From positions 496,001-560,000 of the forward strand of contig JASGJE010000011.1 in assembly GCA_049840875.1 (NCBI GenBank): a stretch of 64,000 nt of DNA. The letters run 5' to 3'. Shown here in pieces: positions 44,462 through 52,533 of the stretch (the stretch's first letter is position 1; the number at the start of each line of letters is the position of its first letter). The position numbers were made by a program, and so were the translations under genes. This DNA comes from JAFDYH01 sp049840875. Its GTDB lineage: Bacteria > Bacteroidota > Bacteroidia > Chitinophagales > Chitinophagaceae. The notes below the pieces were generated by a model. That model did not search any database and had not been told where the DNA came from. It saw nothing but the letters and a program-made list of their open reading frames with translations.

Positions 44462-46000
44462 ATGAAAAGAATATTTTTCATAGTGATCGTTTTGTCTTCC
44501 TCATTCAGTGTATTTGCACAGGAACCAGCCGATGCACTACGAAACTCATGGACAACACAAAGCGGCACGGCGAGGACACAGGCAGTTGGCGGAGCGATTG
44601 GCGCATTAGGAGGAGACGTATCAGCAATCTTTGTGAATCCGGCCGGTATCGGATTTTATAGAACAGGTGATTTTGTAATTACACCGGGGCTTTCATTTTT
44701 AAACAATAAATCTTCTTATTACGGCACCAAGACAAACGATAATAAAACCAGTTTTAACCTTGGTACTATAGGATTTGTTACAGGTTGGGGAAGAAACAAT
44801 GGCAGTAAGTTGAAAGGAACAGCATTCAGTATAGCGGTTAACCGGACGGCAAATTTTAATTCAAACATTCAATACCGCGGGTTAAATACCCAATCCTCTT
44901 ATTCTGATAAATTTTTAGAAGAAATAAATAACGACCATAATGCTAATAGCGTCGCTTCCAACTATCCATTCGGATCGAGCCTTGCTTTCAATACGTACTG
45001 GATTGATACGATCGGCGGAGGTTCTTCGAATAATTATCAATATCAATCAAGAGCGCCATTGGCAAATGGCCTGTTGCAACAAAATACGCTAAACTCAAAA
45101 GGCGGCGTAACAGAATTGGCAATAGCCGGCGCTGGTAACCTGAATGATAAATTCTATTATGGAGTTACCGTTGGTGTTCCTGTGTTGAGCTACAGGCGTA
45201 CCACTGAATTTTTAGAAAGTGATCCCACCGACAATCCCAATAATAATTTTGACTACGCCGCATTCAGCGACGAATTAAGAACCAGCGGTGTTGGCTTAAA
45301 CATAAAAGCCGGGATTATTTTCAAACCGATGGAATCATTGCGATTGGGACTTGCTGTGCACTCTCCTACTTTTTACAACCTGGAAGATAAATACACATCA
45401 TCCGTTACCGCAAATACCGAAAACTACCAAGGTTTGCTGACGCAAAAATCAACTGATTTCAATGGTGGCAGCCAGGATTTCAAATATGTTTTTTATACTC
45501 CTTACAAAGTGATTGCAAGTGCGGCGTATGTATTGCATGAAGTAGAAGACATATCACAACAAAAAGGGTTTATTACCGCCGATATTGAATATATCAATTA
45601 TAAAGCAGCATCTTTTCATCCTGATCCGGGAAATGAAGACAACGGCACCGGCACAAAAGAGTACCTGAGAGAATTAAATAAAGCAATTGATAACGCTTAT
45701 AAAGGAGCTATCAATGTACGGTTGGGTGGCGAATTGAAATTTACAAAGTATATGGTGAGGCTTGGAGGCGCTTACTACGGCAATCCTTATAAAGACATTC
45801 ATGGCGAAAAAGGAAACTGGCTGCAGCTGACTGGCGGGCTGGGTTATCGCTATCATCTTTTCTTCGTCGATATCGCTTATGTGCACAATATCAGGAAAGA
45901 TATCAACTCACCTTATCGCCTGCAATCAGGATTGTATCAAAATGCAGCTATAAAAGGGGTGGCTGGAAATGTGGTGCTGACATTTGGGTTCAAGATATAG
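44462..46000 (+). CDS. OmpP1/FadL-family outer-membrane protein
   Basis: This 512-aa protein has a signal peptide (MKRIFFIVIVLSSSFSVFAQ). The Bacteroidota OmpP1/FadL/TodX opening motif SAFVNPAGI appears here as SAIFVNPAGIGFY (about residue 60). A barrel follows with regularly alternating strands, including GLNIKAGIIFKPMESLRLGLAVHSP, and the end is TFGFKI. FadL-type porins take up hydrophobic molecules across the outer membrane; the substrate is unknown. It lies 94 bases downstream of the low-complexity lipoprotein, and the pair may be co-transcribed. Downstream, about 200 bases without a gene separate it from the convergent permease. Confidence 0.85.
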   Translation: MKRIFFIVIVLSSSFSVFAQEPADALRNSWTTQSGTARTQAVGGAIGALGGDVSAIFVNPAGIGFYRTGDFVITPGLSFLNNKSSYYGTKTNDNKTSFNLGTIGFVTGWGRNNGSKLKGTAFSIAVNRTANFNSNIQYRGLNTQSSYSDKFLEEINNDHNANSVASNYPFGSSLAFNTYWIDTIGGGSSNNYQYQSRAPLANGLLQQNTLNSKGGVTELAIAGAGNLNDKFYYGVTVGVPVLSYRRTTEFLESDPTDNPNNNFDYAAFSDELRTSGVGLNIKAGIIFKPMESLRLGLAVHSPTFYNLEDKYTSSVTANTENYQGLLTQKSTDFNGGSQDFKYVFYTPYKVIASAAYVLHEVEDISQQKGFITADIEYINYKAASFHPDPGNEDNGTGTKEYLRELNKAIDNAYKGAINVRLGGELKFTKYMVRLGGAYYGNPYKDIHGEKGNWLQLTGGLGYRYHLFFVDIAYVHNIRKDINSPYRLQSGLYQNAAIKGVAGNVVLTFGFKI

Positions 46001-46204
46001 TGTGAATTTATATTGAAATACACAGTGGTTACAGCTTTCTCACCGTTCGTAACGTTGGTGTTTTGCTTTTTCACTTTCCATCGCCCCACCTCAACGCCGG
46101 CGTGCTTCTTTTTTGTAACTGCTGCAATGGCGATAGACTTGCGCGAGAATAAGGCAAATGTTATTCGACCCTGCTGTTTACCTACCTGATGACGGGTTTG
46201 CCAT

Positions 46205-48550
46205 TTAATCGTTTCGCAGTCGTCTAATTGGTTTTTCAATTCCCGTTCTTATTCCCTGGTAACTTACCGTAAGAAGTGCAATAATAAATGAAATCAATGC
46301 AGACAAAATAAATACCCACGCGTTTAATTGAAAGTGATAGGTTATGTTTGAAAGCAACGTACTCATTGACCATATGGCAACAGGTATTACAATCGCCAAT
46401 GCAATGAATACGGGTTTTAAAAAGTTACCTGATAAGAGTATCCATATTTCGCCTACGCTTGCACCCAACACTTTACGGATACTCATTTCCTTACTTCGTT
46501 TTTCTGCAACGTAGGCAGAAAGTGAAAAAAGACCCAGGCATGATATAAATATCGCCATTCCTCCAAAAATCGCTGACAGCATACCGATAGATGAGAACTC
46601 TTTAAACCGTTCCTGGTACTGTTCGTTGACAAATGAATATTCAAATGGGTATGCAGGATTTATTTTTTTTGCAATTTTCTCTACCTGCGCTATTGTTTGT
46701 TTCCAACGGTTATTGTTCTCAATGCGGATATAGATATGGCTCAGATTATTTTTCTGCAGGTAAACAATCATTGGCGCAATGATGCCGGAAGGATTATTGA
46801 ATACGAAATTTTTAAAAACGCCAATGACCCTGTTACCACCAATTTTAATTCCAGTGACCGGAGGCTTAAGTCCCATTTTCTGAACAGCTGTTTCATTGAT
46901 AAGGCAAGCGGCCGTATCGGTGCCGAATGAAGAACTGAAGTCCCGTCCTTCAGAGAGTTGTAACCCAGTTGTCTTTATCCAATCATATTGAACATTGGTT
47001 ACCATTAATGAAAGTTCCTTTCCTGGAATTTTCCCAGGGTAATCCAGTCCTGATATACCTGCACCAAAACTGGTCATATTATCCGATCCTGCCGTAATAC
47101 TTTTTACAGAAGGAATAGATGTCAGTTCCTGTTTGAATATTTCATAATGGGTGCCAAGCTCCCCGTTTCCATCGATATCAATTAGATTTTCCTGATCATA
47201 ACCGATCGGGCGATTCTGAACATAATCAATCTCTTTAAAAATTACAATCGTAGAAATGATGAGAAAGATGGAGATAACAAACTGAAAGGTTACCAGTGCC
47301 ATCCTCAGGCGGCCACGTTTTCCTTTTCTGGATAATACACCCTTTAACACACTGACTGTATTTACCCGGCTGAACCGGATAGCGGGGTAGCTTCCTGCAA
47401 CTAACGCTGTTATGAAGCCAATAATAATAAGTAATACCCACAGCCCCACGCTTGCAAAATCAATTGCCAGTCTTTTTTGAATAAGCTGATTAAATGCCGG
47501 TAGAATTATAACGGCCAGCAGTAGACTAAAAAGCAATGCAATAAATGTCATCAGCAATGCTTCTGCAAAAAACTGTAAACGGATTATATTTTTTGATGCT
47601 CCCAGTACTTTACGAACGCCGACTTCACGAGCCCTTTCTTCTGATCTTGCCGTAGCCAGGTTCATGAAATTGATACAGGCAATCAGCAAGATGAAAATGC
47701 CCAGTGCGGCAAAAAGCTCAACAATGTAGATATTGCCGCCATCCGGTTTGCCATTGCTGAAATTATTATACAGGTGCGCCCGCTTCATCGGGTAAACAAA
47801 AAGCGAAACGGTTTTATCATTAGTTTTCTCTTGTATTAATTTAGTGAGCCTTGTATTGAGCGAACTGATATTCGAACCATCTTTTAATTGTACCCAGGTA
47901 TTGATCCGGTTATCATCCCATTTGGCTAGCCACGGGTTGTCCAATTCGAAATATTGAAAGGGGATTACCATTTCAAATTGAACGGTACTGTTCGGTGGCG
48001 GATCTTTTACTATCGCTCCAACCTTGAATGCAGTTTTATTTTTAAAGAAAATAGTTTGTCCAAGTGCTTTTTGGTTACCAAACATTTTTTTTGCCGCACT
48101 GATTGTTATAACAATCGAGCTTGCATCTTGCAGGGTATGAAATGGATCACCTTCGACTGACGAAAAGCTCATCATCCTGAAGAGGTCGGGATCGGTATAG
48201 ATGCCCGATCCATATAACACCTTATCACCTACCCTGGTTAATTCTCCACCAAAACCAGCTACCCTGGCCGAATACACAACTTCCGGCATTTGCCGCCGCA
48301 TAACATCTGCCATCGGTCCAGCGGTAGATTTACCGGTACTGATTCCATCTGCATGCTGTTCATTTTTAATGAGCAGGTACAAATTGTTGATATTGCTATG
48401 AAACCTGTCAAAGCCAAGTTCATTCATCACAAGTAGAAGAATCAATATCGCCGTTGTCAGTCCTACAATTAAACCGCCGATATTAACAATGGACGATAAT
48501 TTGTTTTTTGCAAGGCTCCGCCAGGCAAGTTTGAAATAACTTTTAAGCAT
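46205..48550 (-). CDS. MacB/FtsX-type ABC permease (orphan, eight-helix)
   Basis: From ATG 48550 the product is 781 aa. An N-terminal helix (about 20-42) is followed by a MacB-PCD periplasmic domain, an FtsX helix block (about 285-430; EERAREVGVRKVLGASKNII), a second periplasmic domain, and a second FtsX block at the C-terminus (EKRSKEMSIRKVLGASVGEI). This two-FtsX layout is the usual Bacteroidota permease; the ATPase is encoded elsewhere. An upstream start at 48721 would overlap the preceding gene by about 165 bases in another frame, so I reject it. It starts four bases after the HEAT-like gene stop, closing the ECF-sigma operon. Confidence 0.9.
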   Translation of the reverse strand: MLKSYFKLAWRSLAKNKLSSIVNIGGLIVGLTTAILILLLVMNELGFDRFHSNINNLYLLIKNEQHADGISTGKSTAGPMADVMRRQMPEVVYSARVAGFGGELTRVGDKVLYGSGIYTDPDLFRMMSFSSVEGDPFHTLQDASSIVITISAAKKMFGNQKALGQTIFFKNKTAFKVGAIVKDPPPNSTVQFEMVIPFQYFELDNPWLAKWDDNRINTWVQLKDGSNISSLNTRLTKLIQEKTNDKTVSLFVYPMKRAHLYNNFSNGKPDGGNIYIVELFAALGIFILLIACINFMNLATARSEERAREVGVRKVLGASKNIIRLQFFAEALLMTFIALLFSLLLAVIILPAFNQLIQKRLAIDFASVGLWVLLIIIGFITALVAGSYPAIRFSRVNTVSVLKGVLSRKGKRGRLRMALVTFQFVISIFLIISTIVIFKEIDYVQNRPIGYDQENLIDIDGNGELGTHYEIFKQELTSIPSVKSITAGSDNMTSFGAGISGLDYPGKIPGKELSLMVTNVQYDWIKTTGLQLSEGRDFSSSFGTDTAACLINETAVQKMGLKPPVTGIKIGGNRVIGVFKNFVFNNPSGIIAPMIVYLQKNNLSHIYIRIENNNRWKQTIAQVEKIAKKINPAYPFEYSFVNEQYQERFKEFSSIGMLSAIFGGMAIFISCLGLFSLSAYVAEKRSKEMSIRKVLGASVGEIWILLSGNFLKPVFIALAIVIPVAIWSMSTLLSNITYHFQLNAWVFILSALISFIIALLTVSYQGIRTGIEKPIRRLRND

Positions 48551-48554
48551 TGTA

Positions 48555-49550
48555 TTACTCGATAAATTTAACGGCTCTTCCGTAGTCGCCGTCATTATTA
48601 ATTTTCTTTGCTGCTGAGAGGTAGGCTGATTTTGTTTTTTCCGTGTGGGGCATCTTTCCTGCAATAAGTACAAGGAGATTGCTTTTATCGACGTCTGCGT
48701 TTTGCCTGCCAGCCGCGTCAATCAATGCAACGAATTGTTGCTCTGTTGTTGTAGTCCGCTCAACCAGCTTCCTGTATATTGTTTGTTTATCAACATCGGC
48801 ACTGATCTGGTTAGTAATATTCATTATTTGGCTGAATACTTCTGTATCCAGTGAATCCCGTTCAATCATAAAGGTTAACAGATTTACTTTTTGAACATCT
48901 GCATTGATGGATGCGACAGTATTCAGCCATGCATTACTCACTGTCGAGTCTTTCAACTGTACTAAGGGAATTCTGTGGAGAAAATTTTCTTTATCGGCAT
49001 CACTTAGTGCCGAAGCTGTTTGCCGGATCACCATAGCCAGTTCATGCTTTTGCAAACTATCGCTGGATAACAAGAGTTCGAGATACGGTGCTTTGCTATC
49101 CTGCATTTTCAGGCGCGGCAGTTCTTCCATGAGCGCCTTATATCCTTCCTGTTGATAGATCCGCTTTGCACGACCACTGGAATTAAACCCCCAATCGATC
49201 ATTTTGCGCAGGCTTGAAGCAATAAAACTCCGGCCACTATCATTCAGTGGTAAAGCATGTTCACCATCGTATAAAGAATAAGTTATTTCACCTTGCACAT
49301 TACTTTCAGCCGACATACGGATATCATTCTCTTTAAATTTCAAGTATCCGCCCGGCTGTATACTTTTTATTGTTCGTTCATCGTCACTCAACGCAATTTT
49401 TCCGAACCACTTGTACTGCACCTTGTGATCACCAATACTGATTGTGACAGTGCCATGTTTGTCATCATTGTGACCGCCACGATTATCATACAGAAACCAT
49501 GCGCGAAGTGATACAAGAATAAGGGCGGCTAAGAAAAATAAAAGCTTCAT
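48555..49550 (-). CDS. Membrane-anchored helical-repeat protein of unknown function
   Basis: This 331-aa protein starts with a hydrophobic anchor (MKLLFFLAALILVSLRAWFL). A short beta-rich domain follows (about 30-105, TVTISIGDHKVQYKWFGKIALSDDER). A helical-repeat domain (about 125-330) contains units like INADVQKVNLLTFMIERDS and ISADVDKQTIYRKLVERTT, each about 37 residues. The repeats resemble those found C-terminal to some M56/BlaR1-type and anti-sigma proteins, but I do not recognise a named family. It lies in the ECF sigma operon, 7 bases after the small membrane protein and 4 bases before the permease, so its function is probably coupled to them. Confidence 0.72.
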   Translation of the reverse strand: MKLLFFLAALILVSLRAWFLYDNRGGHNDDKHGTVTISIGDHKVQYKWFGKIALSDDERTIKSIQPGGYLKFKENDIRMSAESNVQGEITYSLYDGEHALPLNDSGRSFIASSLRKMIDWGFNSSGRAKRIYQQEGYKALMEELPRLKMQDSKAPYLELLLSSDSLQKHELAMVIRQTASALSDADKENFLHRIPLVQLKDSTVSNAWLNTVASINADVQKVNLLTFMIERDSLDTEVFSQIMNITNQISADVDKQTIYRKLVERTTTTEQQFVALIDAAGRQNADVDKSNLLVLIAGKMPHTEKTKSAYLSAAKKINNDGDYGRAVKFIE

Positions 49551-49557
49551 GGAAATA

Positions 49558-49998
49558 TTATTTCACTTTATTACGTGTGAGAAAATAATATCCGCCGAAA
49601 CCAGCGGCGATACTGAAAGCAAGGATGGCGAGTGAATGCAAGCCAAACGGTCTTGTGAGTGCCATAGCTGTAAAACCAATTCCGATGGCTGTCAGTATAC
49701 AGAACCATTGGAGTATATAGTTTCGTTTTTCCTTTTTTGACTCCGGCTGTAAAAGCTGCGATACAATTTCCTCCGGTACTGATTTATCGATGATCCGGTT
49801 CTTCAGTCTTGCTTCAAATGAATGACGAAGGATTTGAATAATAAAACTTGTGACCAGGTAGATAACCAGCAGAATCGCACAGATATTCAGGCTGTCAAAT
49901 ATGAATGTGCTGTCATGGAACGGATCGTAGTTATTATCCTGTGCATGAAGTACCGCTGATAAACTAAATAGAACTAAGAAGGCAATTATTCTTTTCAT
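49558..49998 (-). CDS. Small membrane protein of the ECF operon
   Basis: From ATG 49998 the product is 146 aa. It has a signal-like first helix (MKRIIAFLVLFSLSAVLHAQ), a second helix near 38-58, a cytoplasmic stretch with EEIVSQLLQPESKKEKRN, and two closely spaced C-terminal helices. A GTG start at 50025 would add nine residues upstream of the signal peptide and is less likely. No conserved catalytic residues are visible. It lies between the anti-sigma factor and the helical-repeat protein and probably works with them at the inner membrane. Confidence 0.75.
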   Translation of the reverse strand: MKRIIAFLVLFSLSAVLHAQDNNYDPFHDSTFIFDSLNICAILLVIYLVTSFIIQILRHSFEARLKNRIIDKSVPEEIVSQLLQPESKKEKRNYILQWFCILTAIGIGFTAMALTRPFGLHSLAILAFSIAAGFGGYYFLTRNKVK

Positions 49999-50047
49999 TG
50001 TAAATGGTATTGAGTTAATTGACACAATGGAACGGGAGAGGTTGCAG

Positions 50048-50488
50048 TTATTGTAAAAAATTTATTTTATCGAGTTGTTTCCTGTAATTATTATATAACT
50101 GTATCGCCTTTACTGCAAGTGTGCAGCAGAAAAGCAACGCACAAATCATAATAAATACATCAGAAAGGCCGGAAAAGAAGTACGCGAAATTTCGCCTGAA
50201 TAAATAAAGAGGGACAATAACGATTACACCTATTAGTATTGGTATAAGAAGTATTCTGAAACGACTTTCCTTTTCGGGCTGAATACTCTCGGGCACGGCA
50301 GCAGATAAATCGATGTCGAAACTAAATAACGGCTGGTCGACAATGGCATTTATTACCTGCCGGTATACATCGATATGTTGCTGACAATGACTGCAGCCGT
50401 CAACATGTGCCCGCTCAGTATCGGATAATAAGCCAGGATCTGTTATATAGACCTGGAAATTTTCTTCGGTAAGATGCTTATCTGTCAT
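50048..50488 (-). CDS. Anti-sigma factor (zinc-finger type, membrane-bound)
   Basis: This 146-aa protein has an N-terminal cytoplasmic domain with HVDGCSHCQQH (about residues 28-38), the His-x3-Cys-x2-Cys zinc motif of the zf-HC2 anti-sigma family. It has two transmembrane segments (about 80-98 and 112-134). The ATG overlaps the sigma-factor stop by four bases (50485-50488), so the two are translationally coupled, as is usual for an anti-sigma/sigma pair. It would hold the ECF sigma factor at the membrane until a signal releases it. Confidence 0.82.
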   Translation of the reverse strand: MTDKHLTEENFQVYITDPGLLSDTERAHVDGCSHCQQHIDVYRQVINAIVDQPLFSFDIDLSAAVPESIQPEKESRFRILLIPILIGVIVIVPLYLFRRNFAYFFSGLSDVFIMICALLFCCTLAVKAIQLYNNYRKQLDKINFLQ

Positions 50489-51066
50489 AAATCTTCCTTT
50501 TTATATTGATTCAATAACAAATCTTTTAATGCCTTTCTTGCTCGAAAGAGATAGCTTTTTATTGTTCCTTCCGGCAACCCTGTGATCGCATGTATTTCTG
50601 CATAGGTTAAATGTTCCTGGTGATACAATGTGATCAGGGTTTGGTGAACCGGATCGAGTTCTTTTATTGCTGCATGAATGATTTCCACCCTCTGTTTCGA
50701 GTCCGTGGGAATGATAATAGAGACTGATTGCTGGAGGTCAAGTTCATCCGCCTCTAATGGCAGTGATTTTTTATACCTGAGATGATTAATAGAATGATTA
50801 TAGGCAATCCGCCCAATCCACGTCGAAAGTTTCGATTCAAAGCGGAAAGTAGGAAGGTTTTTGTAGGCATTCAGATAAACTTCCTGGGCAATGTCATTAA
50901 TATCCTGCCGATCGGAAACAATCTTTGAAATAATGCTTCCGACGAGTTGTTCTGTATTCTTTACAATCGTTGTAAAAGCAGCAGTATCACCAGCTAGTAC
51001 CCTTTTTACTAATAGTCGGTCATCCTGGCTATGTGCGTCGATTGTGGTCACTGGATGTTCTGACAC
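50485..51066 (-). CDS. ECF-family RNA polymerase sigma factor
   Basis: This 193-aa protein has sigma region 2 (about 20-90; DINDIAQEVYLNAYKNLPTFRFESKLSTWIGRIAYNHSINHLR) and region 4 (about 130-185; LITLYHQEHLTYAEIHAITGLPEGTIKSYLFRARKAL). The start codon is GTG at 51066 and no nearer ATG is in frame. It directs transcription of a specific regulon, probably including its own operon of anti-sigma, small membrane protein, helical-repeat protein and permease; this is inferred from co-orientation and tight spacing. Confidence 0.92.
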   Translation of the reverse strand: MSEHPVTTIDAHSQDDRLLVKRVLAGDTAAFTTIVKNTEQLVGSIISKIVSDRQDINDIAQEVYLNAYKNLPTFRFESKLSTWIGRIAYNHSINHLRYKKSLPLEADELDLQQSVSIIIPTDSKQRVEIIHAAIKELDPVHQTLITLYHQEHLTYAEIHAITGLPEGTIKSYLFRARKALKDLLLNQYKKEDL

Positions 51067-51296
51067 AAAATGAAGATATAAGTTGCAAAAAAAGAGGTTT
51101 TTTTTGTGCGACGACAGGTGTTAGTGGACGATTGCGAAAGAGTTTTCCGGTGAGTAATCGAATTTTGCATGAAAAAGAATTTGTCTTTGGAAAACTTGTG
51201 AAAGTCATTCCGGAGAATCCGATCGTTTGAGTAAGAAGCTACGTAAAGATGAAACATAGGTGGTGATCTGTCGGGGATTTCAGGATAAAAGCTTCG

Positions 51297-51304
51297 TATT
51301 TTTG
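51297..51304 (+). promoter_or_regulatory. -7 box before the Crp/Fnr remnant
   Basis: TATTTTTG fits TAnnTTTG and would start transcription near 51310, just before the hairpin at 51312-51335. Confidence 0.35.
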
Positions 51305-51311
51305 TCTCTCC

Positions 51312-51335
51312 TGCCAGGCTTTGACAAGCCTGGTA
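51312..51335 (+). repeat. Hairpin in the leader of the Crp/Fnr remnant
   Basis: CCAGGCTT and AAGCCTGG form an 8-bp stem around TGAC, extended by a G-T and a T-A pair. It lies between a -7 box and the start codon. It may be a REP-like element or a leader structure. Confidence 0.45.
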
Positions 51336-51355
51336 ATTCAACAGGCGCCTAATTA

Positions 51356-51616
51356 ATGACGAGCCACAGTAAAATAATTGACTACATAAAAAATATTACT
51401 GCGATCAGTGAAGACGAATCATTACAATTTGGTGCATCGTTCAAAGAAGTAAAAATCAAGCGACAACAGTTTATTATTCAGCCTGGATTTGTGGCTAAAA
51501 GCAGATATTTTGTTGTGAAAGGAGCAATGAGGGCTTATGTTATTGACAATGATGGACAACCCAATTATAATCCATTCCTTAAAGAGATGGGGTATATCTG
51601 TTTTAATTGCGGGTAA
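51356..51616 (+). pseudogene. Truncated Crp/Fnr-family regulator (cyclic-nucleotide-binding-like domain only)
   Basis: The 86-aa frame begins MTSHSKIIDYIKNITAISEDE. It continues through the first strands of a cNMP-binding domain (QQFIIQPGFVAKSRYFVVKG, AMRAYVIDNDGQ) and then breaks off at a stop after MGYICFNCG. A normal family member has about 190 residues with a C-terminal helix-turn-helix. None of the remaining domain could be found in the three forward frames before the convergent LytTR gene. I infer a decayed gene that lost its DNA-binding half. A promoter-like box and hairpin remain upstream. Confidence 0.6.
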
Positions 51617-51770
51617 TAATTGCGTTGTACAGGAAATCGGCGGGGGTATAAGTAAACCAAGAACTAAACGATCAAAAATGCTGATGCCTTATTATCGTTT
51701 ATTACTTTCTTACTATGCAGGTTTTAATTCATCTGTGGTCAACCACCTTAATATCATCCAATCCAGGATT

Positions 51771-52529
51771 TCAGGGTTTATTTGGTTGCAATTTTTTTAG
51801 GAGCATTTCTTTTCTGCTTCTTGATACATCGATGGTTGATTTATCACTCATGATCAAATAGCCGCCCTCACCTCTCACATATTTTTCAATTTCATTCAGA
51901 TTGACAAGATGTGAATGGTGCACCCTGGAAAAAGAATAGTCTTCCAGCAATTCTTCTATTTCTTTTAGTGTACGTGAGGCAATTAATTTCTGGCCACTCT
52001 TTAGTGACAGCATCGTGTAGTTTCTGTCGGAAGAACAACTGACAATGTTTTCAACTGGCACCATACTCAATCCTTCCACTGTAGCAATTGCAATTTTCGA
52101 TACAGGGACTGCAGGGAATTTTAGTTTCTGCAGCAGCACTTCGATTTGTTGTGGTGTGGGATGTTTCATTCGCTGAATCGCTTTCTGCACCGCCTTTTGT
52201 AGTTCTTCGGCGTCAACGGGCTTTAATAAATAATCCAATGCACTGAAGCGGATTGCCTTAATTGCATAATGATCATAACTGGTTGTGAAGATTAATTCAA
52301 AATTGATATTTTCTATTTTTTCGAGTAATTCAAAACCATTCATAAATGGCATTTCAATATCCAGGAAGAGGATATCAGGTTGTTTTTGAGTTACTGATTG
52401 CAAACCATGCGCTGCCGTATAGCATATCTCATAAATTTTGACTTCAGGGCAATACCGTTCCAGCAGGGTTGCCAACGCTTCGCAACTATATGGCTCATCA
52501 TCAATGATAGTGGCAGTTAACAGCGGCAT
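51771..52529 (-). CDS. LytTR-family response regulator
   Basis: This 252-aa protein has a receiver domain (residues 1-125; DDEPYS acidic pair, Asp57 in ILFLDIEMPFMNG, switch Lys in LLKPVDAEEL). A LytTR DNA-binding domain follows (about 150-248; VSCSSDRNYTMLSLKSGQKLIASRTLKEIEELL, RVHHSHLVNL). It is encoded four bases after the sensor kinase and is its partner. Such regulators in Bacteroidota control envelope and polysaccharide genes; the target is unknown here. Confidence 0.93.
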   Translation of the reverse strand: MPLLTATIIDDEPYSCEALATLLERYCPEVKIYEICYTAAHGLQSVTQKQPDILFLDIEMPFMNGFELLEKIENINFELIFTTSYDHYAIKAIRFSALDYLLKPVDAEELQKAVQKAIQRMKHPTPQQIEVLLQKLKFPAVPVSKIAIATVEGLSMVPVENIVSCSSDRNYTMLSLKSGQKLIASRTLKEIEELLEDYSFSRVHHSHLVNLNEIEKYVRGEGGYLIMSDKSTIDVSRSRKEMLLKKLQPNKP

Positions 52530-52533
52530 ACTT

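Noticed and set aside
45937..46239. A 100-codon minus-strand frame between the FadL-type and permease genes
   Set aside because: It overlaps both neighbours, has a composition of simple GTGAAAA-like filler and shows no domain or signal peptide.
48551..48721. A 57-residue N-terminal extension of the MacB-type permease
   Set aside because: It would overlap the upstream gene in another frame and precedes the conserved MLKSYFKLAWRSL start.
51617..51770. A missing C-terminal half of the Crp/Fnr gene
   Set aside because: No helix-turn-helix could be recognised in any forward frame before the convergent LytTR gene.
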